64,000 nucleotides of DNA, taken from Typhlomys cinereus (Eukaryota; Chordata; Mammalia; Rodentia; Platacanthomyidae). Both the position numbers and the translations under genes were made by a program. The notes under the pieces were generated by a model. The model was not told the origin of the DNA, did no database searches, and saw only the letters and a list, made by a program, of their open reading frames with translations. Below are positions 57,421 through 64,000 of this stretch, piece after piece (within the stretch, counting starts at the first letter, position 1; the number at the start of each line of letters is the position of its first letter). Location of the stretch: the NCBI GenBank assembly GCA_023101885.1, contig JALPQD010000102.1:4710971-4774970 (forward strand). Direction: 5' to 3'.

Positions 57421-57950
57421 TTTTTTATTTTTTTTAACATTTTTTATTATTATATCCGCTCATACAAACTTAATAGGTACACCGGTTCCCTCCCTCCCTC
57501 CTCCCCCCCAACCTCCTGCTCCCCCTCCCCTCACCTCTCCCTCCCCATCCCCCAGTGCCTCCCACCCCAATTCCCAGAGACTCCTTTATTGTGCATGCCT
57601 GACTCTCCTCTGGGCCCTCCTCTCCGATGACTTACAAGGACCCAGTGGCATTTCCCTGAACCCTTTCTCGTGCTCCCCTTAAGCATAGGAACACTACTGT
57701 GGCTGCCAATCCCTTGCCTCCAAGGATCTTGGTGCCTTTAGCAGATGCTAGACTTTGTGAGGTCAATAGTGTGTTGGACATTGCGCAGGGCATGCAAAGT
57801 CCAATTATGATTGCTTCGGCCCTAACTTGTGTGGAGTATCTTGCAAATCATTGCTCCTCCCATCCTTTTGCTCTTACACTCTTACCGCCCCTCTTCCTGC
57901 AAATTTCCTTGAGCTTCAAGATGGGGAGAGATTAGTCTGGCCTAGTTCTA
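57421..57950 (-). mobile_element. Rodent L1 3' UTR, antisense, 15-bp target duplication
   Basis: T-rich tail, 'catacaaacttaataggtac', a C/T-rich block 57486-57560 (reverse of the G-rich polypurine tract), then 'aacttgtgtggagtatcttg' shared with 60161-60835. Perfect flanks 'cacttcctcagtctt' at 57406-57420 and 57951-57965. The minus-strand nick context is TT/AAGA. 5'-truncated, with no ORF2 left. Confidence 0.9.
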
Positions 57951-58015
57951 CACTTCCTCAGTCTTAATGTGTCTTGTCTCTTCTCAAGAAGGTGTGTCTT
58001 GATTTGGGGAAAGCA

Positions 58016-58133
58016 GCTATACAACAACAATATATCCAGAAATGGTACAGCTGAATGAAATGGAAATTCTATTTTTAGTTTTTTTGAGGAATCTCCATAC
58101 CAATTTCAAAGCGTCTATACTAATTTACTTTCT
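58016..58133 (-). mobile_element. Old L1, segment 2
   Basis: 'ggaaattctatttttagttt', 'gaggaatctccatacc' and 'ctatactaatttact' continue the antisense L1 order. Its end is the left target-site copy of the MTERF1 retrocopy. Confidence 0.85.
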
Positions 58134-60088
58134 TTTTTTATTAGGTAAAAATATCCCTTTATTTAGACTTGATAATTTGCATTTCAGTTTTAGTCACTCA
58201 TTTCTAGGAGTTTATAGACATTAATTGGCAATTTAAAAGTGTAGGTAGATTTCTTTGATGGAATTAGTATTATAAGAATAGAAACATCAAATGAGCTTCG
58301 GGGAAACTAATCATTCAAACGGACAAGTGGAACATGGGATGAAAGTTCCATTAAGTTTTGTCTGAGTTTTAATATTCTTACTAACATTCTACTTAAAAGA
58401 TAAAACATAGTCAAATGCATTAAAATAATAGAATAGCTTGTAATTCAAAACAGCAAAGAAATGAAAACAACTCCCCCAAAAAACCATTGAGTTTTTAAGA
58501 GATCAAACCCAGAGCCTTCCACATGCTAAGCAAGCTTTCTCCCATTTTGAGTTATATTGCAGAACCAAATCTGTTTTTTAAAAATCTGAACAGAAACCAC
58601 AAAAGCATATTCTGTACTGTATTTCAATGCACTGTTCTTCTATCTCGTGTGAACTACCAGTATTACACAACCGTCATAGCCTATACCATATAATGGAATA
58701 TTGCATTGATTCCATCTAAGAAGGAATCAGCTAAGACTTGGACAATATTTGAGCATACCAACCATGAGTTTTTATGAACCTATAAAACAAAATCTCCAAG
58801 GATACATGTACCTGTGTATAAAAACTCAAAATTCTCCTCCTTGAATGGTCCAAATCCAAAATTAAAAACCACTCTATTATAAGATTTTTTAATTCCTTCA
58901 GCACTGCTCTAACCACTTCATCTTTTCAACTTAGCTTTTTATCTTTTTTGACTCCAGGATAAGAAAGCGAATCTTTGAAGTACTCAAGTCATATCCAACA
59001 TGTACCAGTTCTTTGTTTCGAGTTCTCAAATTACTTATGCTTCAGTCCAGAATTCTAGGATTTTCAATTATTTGTGAAATGCTAAATTTTATTATTATGA
59101 GACAGTGGATTTTGTCATTAAAACTTCTGCTGTGCTGAGAAGATCATATCTGGATAACAAGACAAATTTCTGTACTTCTTCATAAGTACATCCTATGGAA
59201 AACAGCTTCTCTTTGATATTTGGATAGTTATTTTGGGCATAGTCAGTGGAAAGGACTAGGATTCTAACTCCTGGGCCACATATCAGAAGCAACAGTTCCT
59301 CTTTATTTAAGCTGAAAGTTTGACTGGAAAAATTTAACATTGGCTTTCACCATTTTGATGTTCTGAATTAAGATGAAAAGGTTCTTGGAGATTATCTTCC
59401 TGACAAAATCTGTGGTATCATTGTGATCTGAGAACAAAGAGATCGCCTGAAAAAAATTCAACCGTTTATTTAAATCAAGACTATTGGAGAACGTATGAGG
59501 AACATTGGCCAACAACCAACAAAGGCATTTATAGGTCAATCTAACTAAATAAAGAAACTTTATGTTAGTCTCTAAGTATACATTTTTGTTAGGCAAAAAA
59601 GGCATTCAAGAGAACATTGCAAAGAATTTACAATTTCAAGGTCTGATGTCCTAATCTTTCTCCACAGATCCCACTGCTTTGAAAGACTTTCAAAAGTATA
59701 TGCTATGACTCGTGGAGTCATATGATGCTAGTAATTATTTTGTCATCAGCTCTGTTGGACTCAGGGAGCATCTTCAGGTCCTGCTCATTTGTAACTATCC
59801 TATTAAAAACCCCAAGTTGTCTTTTCCTTGCCATGTTGATATCAACTCCCATAGTGAGCAAGTTAGTCAGTAGTTCCTCATTTTCCATGGACTTGCTGCC
59901 TTCACTCAGAGGCTTAAATGAAACTGATTTGAGAAGGATTTCTGCTGAACATTGGATCATCCAACATCTTGAACCAAAGAGAAAGTTACTTCTCATGTAT
60001 AAGAAGTTTCTTAATGTCATTATAGGTAGGCAAGATTTTGAATGGCCCGTGGCACATGGCATGCACTTGAACTTCTAGTATCCCATGC
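58134..60088 (-). pseudogene. MTERF1: MTERF1 processed pseudogene, full length, disabled
   Basis: A reverse-transcribed copy of the mRNA for mitochondrial transcription termination factor 1, a matrix protein whose mTERF helical repeats bind mitochondrial DNA. Read on the minus strand, translated pieces match MTERF1 in order. They are MRSNFLFGSRCW and ARKRQLGVFNRIVTNEQDL (frame 60062-59718), then TFSNSLDLNK and DFVRKIISKNLFILIQ (59605-59303), then LICGPGVRILVLS and NIKEKLFSIGCTYEEVQKFV (59340-59095). The C-terminal third continues to a stop near 58910. The coding part would be close to 400 residues. Stops and frameshifts split it into at least three frames, and a piece near 59620-59720 is scrambled by stops. 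The 3' UTR runs left to an AATAAA (plus-strand 58158-58163) 18 nt from a short A tail. Flanks 'ctaatttactttct' at 58120-58133 and 60089-60102 are a perfect 14-bp duplication. No promoter is evident and it is not expected to be functional. The identification is from remembered MTERF1 sequence. Confidence 0.9.
58491..58567 (-). mobile_element. ID-like SINE within the retrocopy's 3' UTR
   Basis: 'gatcaaacccagagccttcc' and 'catgctaagcaagctttctc' are reverse ID boxes. It was either present in the parent mRNA's 3' UTR or inserted later. Confidence 0.6.
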
Positions 60089-60160
60089 CTAATTTACTTT
60101 CTAACTAACAGTGTATAGAAGTTCTTTTGTCCCCAATGCTCATCAATATTTGTTGCTGCT
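60089..60160 (-). mobile_element. Old L1, segment 3
   Basis: 'ctaatttactttctaactaa' then 'cagtgtatagaagttctttt' and 'caatatttgttgct' resume exactly where segment 2 stopped, compared with the L1 consensus 'actaatttacattcccaccaacagtgtat...'. Confidence 0.85.
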
Positions 60161-60835
60161 AAACTGAAAATAACAACAAACCATAAATCAGAACACCAAA
60201 GACCCTGTATTAATCACCTGGAACCAGACCAGCCAAACTCTCCCCATCCTGAAGCTCAGGGAACCTTGCAAAAGAAAGGGTGGCAAGGTTGTAAAAGCCT
60301 AAAGAATGGGGAGGACCAACAATATGCAAGATACTCCACACAAGTTAGGGCTACAGTAGCCATAATCGGACTTTGCATGACCTGCACCTTGACTGACATG
60401 TCAACGACCCCTCAAGTCTAGCATGAATCACAGGCAGTAGGATCCTTAGAGGTAAGGGATTAACAGTCATAACAGAGTTCCCATACTAATGGGAAGCCCA
60501 AGAAGAGGCTCCGGGCTATGCCACCGAGTTCTTACCCCTCATTAGGGTAGAAGACTCAGAAGGAGGTTTGGCATTCACACAAAAGGATGCTCCAAGGGAT
60601 GGGAGAGGGGAAAGGGGAGGCACTGGGAGAAGGGGAGGAAGGGAGGAGGGTGAAAGCAAGGGGAAAAGAGGGAGAGAGTGCAAGGAGTGACATGGGAGGT
60701 GTGGAGGGAGGAAGAGGACAGGGGTAACCTATTGAGCTTGTGTCATTGGGGAAAAAATGTGGGAGAAAAAATTCTTCAGAAAATAAAATTGGAAAAATTG
60801 TTGATTTAAAAAATATAATTCAAAAGACATTTTAA
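60161..60835 (+). mobile_element. Rodent L1 3' end, sense, with G-rich polypurine tract
   Basis: 'gcaagatactccacacaagt' and 'ctttgcatgacctgcacctt' match (in reverse) 57421-57950. A polypurine tract at 60596-60722 is followed by 'acctattgagcttgtgtcat' and an AATAAA near 60782. Flanks around 60145-60160 and 60836-60848 share 'aatatttg...ctgct' with a 3-nt difference, a probable target-site duplication. Confidence 0.85.
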
Positions 60836-60848
60836 AATATTTGCTGCT

Positions 60849-61015
60849 ATTCACTTTCTAGATATACATGATTTCTGACTGGGATAAGAAAGAATCTCAA
60901 TTTGCACAGCAGGGCTGTGGTTCTTTGATAGCTAAAGTCGTTGAAATTTTCTTATCTATTAATTGAACATTGTTTAAATTACTTTCTCATTTACTGATTG
61001 GATTATTTATTTTCT
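60849..61015 (-). mobile_element. Old L1, segment 4
   Basis: 'gatttctgactgggataaga' and 'gaatctcaatttgcac' continue the antisense L1. It ends at the target site of the next SINE. Confidence 0.75.
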
Positions 61016-61048
61016 TTTTTTATTATTTATTATTTATTCAATTGTGCA

Positions 61049-61094
<46 letters not shown>

Positions 61095-61302
61095 ACCACG
61101 GACGAATTCAGGAACCACCATGGACACCTCCACTCCTCCTTGTTTACTCTGCCCCAGGATTCACAGGCTCCGCCCTACCAGGACCAGAAATGCAGGCCAT
61201 CCCCGCTTCTGCCTGGCATCTATACGTGGGGTCTAGGATCCGAACTCAGGACCTTCCGCCTGCAAGACAGAGGCTTAACCCCTGAGCCACCTCTCCAGCC
61301 CC
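61016..61302 (-). mobile_element. Young B2-superfamily SINE, antisense, 17-bp target duplication
   Basis: (GT)n 61052-61091, 'gaaccacggacgaattcagg', 'ctccgccctaccaggacc', 'gatccgaactcaggacctt', 'cttaacccctgagccacctc'. Flanks at 60999-61015 and 61303-61319 match at 16 of 17 positions. It has an 11-nt extra block ('cttgtttactc' region, 61140-61150) relative to the 53811 copy. Confidence 0.95.
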
Positions 61303-61450
61303 TGGATTACTTATTTTCTATTTAATTTTTTTCAGTTCTTTATATATCGTTGATGTTAATGCCCTGTTGAACAAATGGCTGTCAGTCTTTTCATTCTGGT
61401 AATTATTATCTTTGTTGTTCAAAAACTTTGTGTATTTCTGTATGATTTAT
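61303..61450 (-). mobile_element. Old L1, segment 5
   Basis: 'agttctttatatatcgttga', 'ttaatgccctgttgaacaaa' and 'cttttcattctggtaattat' are antisense L1 ORF2 landmarks, collinear with segment 4. Confidence 0.8.
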
Positions 61451-61555
61451 TCATGTATGTATGTATGTATGTATGTATGTGAGAGAGAGAAAGAAAGAGA
61501 TTCACATAGCCTAGGCTGGTCTTCAATTTGTGAACTGGCTATGTAGCCAGACACT
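61451..61555 (-). mobile_element. (ATGT)n and B1 fragment, antisense
   Basis: (ATGT)n at 61454-61479 and a GAGA stretch, then 'tagcctaggctggtcttcaa' of B1 type. Confidence 0.6.
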
Positions 61556-61559
61556 TCTT

Positions 61560-61905
61560 TTTTCAATAAAGATTTTATCATTGTGTCTGCATGTCTGTGT
61601 GTGTCTGTGTGTGTATCTGCCATGGCACATGTGTGGAGATAAGAACACAACTTTTCAGAAGTTGATTTTCTCCTTCTATTCTTGCTTCGAGGCAAGTTCT
61701 CTCTCACTGTTTCTATGACTGTGCTGCACAGGTGAGCTTCTGGTCGTTCTGACCCTATCTCCCATTTTACTGTAAGATTGCTGGGACTGATTACAGAGGC
61801 AAGTCACTGCATCTGGCTTCTTTCTATGTGTTCTGGTGCTCTGACTCAGCTTATGAGGACTGTACAACAAGGCCTTTTACCCACCAAGTCATCTTGCTAG
61901 CCCTG
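61560..61905 (-). mobile_element. Composite B1/tRNA-type SINE, antisense
   Basis: TGTC-rich tail 61580-61615, 'gtgtggagataagaacacaa', B1-like 'gattgctgggactgattaca' and head 'accaagtcatcttgctagcc'. Confidence 0.7.
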
Positions 61906-61949
61906 CAACTGAACTCCTGATTCTTTTTCATTCATCTGTCCTTTCCATG

Positions 61950-62285
61950 CTGAGATAATAGATGCATGTGATCTACCATATTGGCACTTCGTTGCTTTTT
62001 CCAAACATATTTGTTGTTGGTGTATAGAAAAATCTACTGATTTCCTAATGTTAACTTTGCCTCCTCCTACTTTGTTACGAGTATTTATTAGATCTAAGAA
62101 TTTTCTTCTGGAATCTTTAGCATCTTTTTAGTATAGGATCATAATGTGTAAATAGGGATAATTTGACTTCTTTTCTATTTGTGTGCCTCTATTTCTTGAT
62201 GTGCTGCGTTACATTTATTAATTGCAAAATTGAGATATCCTTGCACTCCTGGAATTAGTCCAGTTTGATAATGGTCTGTGAGCTT
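61950..62285 (-). mobile_element. Old L1, segment 6
   Basis: 'tgttgttggtgtatagaaaa', 'gtaaatagggataatttgac' and 'ccttgcactcctggaattag' lie further upstream in ORF2 and keep the same order. Confidence 0.85.
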
Positions 62286-62545
62286 TTAGTGGACATTTAG
62301 GTCATTTACATTTCTACACTATTGAGAATAGTGCTGCAAGAACATACCCATTTCATTTTCTTCGGCTACACAGCCATAGTAGGATTGCTGGGTCATACAA
62401 CAGTTCTATTTTTCTTTCTTTGTGAGGAATCACTTTATTCTTTTATATAATGGTGACACTAATTTACATTTCTACAAACAGCAAGCAAGAGTTCCCTTTT
62501 CCCTTCACATCCCTTGTCAGCAGTTATTGTCTTTTGTCAGTGAAA
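62286..62545 (-). mobile_element. Second antisense L1 fragment
   Basis: 'gtggacatttaggtcattta', 'tattgagaatagtgctgcaa', 'aggattgctgggtcatacaa' and 'gtgaggaatcactttattc' repeat the region already seen near 56950-58130, so this is another L1 copy or a rearranged piece, not a continuation. Confidence 0.8.
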
Positions 62546-62559
62546 CTTTGAAGCCCATA

Positions 62560-63420
62560 TACTAGGCACTACCTACGTGCTGAGGATATAAACAAAACAG
62601 GCAAAAATCCTGCCTGGGAGCTGTGAGCATATGTCACGTACTGGAACACTTATGTAGTATGCTCTGGTCTCTGTTCAGTCCCCAGCAACGAAAACACAAT
62701 TCTGTTAACAAGGTAATAAAGAAAATAAACCAAATAAATAGGATTTGTTGATAATTGCTAGTCATGATAGACAAACACAAAGTAGAAAGGAACAGATAAA
62801 TTGTCGAGGGCAGAACTTTGCAAGTCTCACAGGAAATCAGGAAAATCTCACAGGAAGATGAACCAGTAAATATCTGGAGACAGGATATAATACATGCAGA
62901 ACTGTGGAGGAAGAGCAGACAGAACTCATGGGAGCTCATGGAACTCAAAGCAACAAAGTGCTGGTGCATTTCCAGAGCCACCAAAAGGTTAGTGAGGTTA
63001 GAGCAACAATATCCGAAGAGAAGGGGAATGCAAATTTGGTGATGATCATCAGCCTATAAGAGAAGCAGAAGCCCTTATGGGTTATAAAAGAGAAGTGACA
63101 TGATCTAACTTATATTTTAATAGGAGCATTCTAATTACTGTCTTGTGAAATAGGCTGTAAATTAATGAGATCAGCAAGGAGGTTGTTGCAACAATCTAAT
63201 GAGACATGATGCAAATATTTACTGATAGATTTGGTGTGGCACAGAGGCGGCAAAAAGGACTCCAAGTTCTGGGCATGGTAAAGAGAAGAGATGCTATTCC
63301 AGTCTGTGTAAGATGTGGGAAGGATATATTTGGGACAGATTCAGTGTGATATTAGACAAACTGGGTTTGGGATGCTTATTAGATGTCTCAATGGAACTTT
63401 CATGTAGACCGTTGGATATC
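62560..63420 (-). mobile_element. L2 LINE, antisense, long diverged copy
   Basis: 'ctaggcactacctacgtgct', 'aagagaagtgacatgatcta', 'taggagcattctaattactg' and 'aaggaggttgttgcaacaat' follow the antisense L2 order. The frame at 62634-62984 shows no intact reverse transcriptase. Confidence 0.65.
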
Positions 63421-64000
63421 AAGTCAAGATAGAGGTGATATACCTAGGCCAAAGACACAAATTTCAACTCTATGCATAATATTGAAAGAGAAGACAGACA
63501 CATATGTGTTCAGGAGGCAGGGAGGTAAGATATGGAAGAAGCTTATGGAATAGCTCTGTCAAATTCTTTCCATTTTTCAGGTGTGGTGAGAAGCAATGCT
63601 GTTGGGCAGGAGCCCCTGCTTAAGGTTTATAGGAATGGCAAATGCAGAATTGTAGCAACGAGAAGAGATTCCCCTAGAGTAGCACTGGAAGCCTAATATG
63701 TTCCAAGGTTCCCAGACTCTGCAATTTTCAGGCTCTCATCTCCTTCTATGTTTCTCTAGCACTCCACAGGCTCAGTTTTTCTCCTCTCTATCCTATGGAA
63801 TAGTAAGCACACAATGTGGCTTTTGTCTATTCAGAGAATTTAAACTCAGGACTTGAAAAACTTTCTCCTTAAACTCCTTTGGAGGCAAAATGTTTGGGAA
63901 GGTAAAGAGAGAACCATTGGGTTCCTCAGCTTCAGAATCCTTCAAGTGAAAAAAAAATCTGCTGTGAAGGTGAAGCACTGGGATAGTACTCTTAGAGGGG
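63421..64000. other. Unassigned DNA, possibly more L2
   Basis: Nothing firmly recognised. The window ends inside this stretch. Confidence 0.35.

Noticed and set aside
58134..60088. Functional MTERF1 gene
   Set aside because: The reading frame is broken by several stops and frameshifts, and the copy has an A tail and target-site duplication.

Overview
This is mammalian nuclear DNA, almost certainly from a myomorph rodent. It carries 7SL-derived B1 SINEs, ID-like SINEs, many tRNA-headed B2-superfamily SINEs with a CA microsatellite in the tail, LINE-1 3' UTRs with a G-rich polypurine tract, and MaLR/ERVL LTRs. Older mammalian repeats (MIR, L2, MER5-like and other hAT-type elements, L1M fragments) are also present. 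I cannot name the species. Its youngest SINE family, with a head reading gctggagaggtggctcaggg, is not the standard mouse or rat B2. Repeat names here come from memory of consensus sequences, not from a database search.

I see no intact protein-coding gene, tRNA, rRNA, CRISPR array or operon. Most open frames over about 80 codons are translations of microsatellites (Cys-Val, Lys-Glu, Ser-Phe or Arg-Lys runs) or of SINE bodies. The one clearly recognisable gene-derived sequence is a full-length, disabled processed copy of MTERF1 (mitochondrial transcription termination factor 1) on the minus strand at 58134-60088. It has a poly(A) signal, a short A tail and a 14-bp target-site duplication. A weak candidate coding segment (52884-53169) and a small CpG-dense patch (10804-11078) are the only other places that might carry function.

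Layout. 1-11 kb: mostly old, diverged DNA with scattered MIR, MaLR, ID, B1 and an L1M ORF2 fragment, ending in the CpG-dense patch. 11-21 kb: SINEs, a purine tract, several LTRs (one with TG...CA ends and a 5-bp duplication), L1 fragments and a rodent L1 3' UTR. 21-36 kb: SINE-linked microsatellites, ERVL-type LTRs, a 31-nt quasi-palindrome, an L1 3' UTR with a young SINE inserted in its tail, and a second TG...CA LTR. 36-43.1 kb: large pyrimidine tracts, a (TGC)10 run and a 133-bp local duplication whose second copy interrupts a SINE. 43-53 kb: mostly unassigned DNA with B1, MIR and SINEs. 53-63.4 kb: a nested-insertion zone. There an old minus-strand L1 (pieces from 56680 to 62285) has been split by an L1 3' end, the MTERF1 retrocopy, another L1 3' end on the opposite strand, and SINEs. 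Several of these insertions have readable target-site duplications. An L2 copy closes the window.

No set of genes here works together. The story is one of retrotransposition (L1 machinery mobilising L1, SINEs and one cellular mRNA), LTR elements, and microsatellites seeded by SINE tails.
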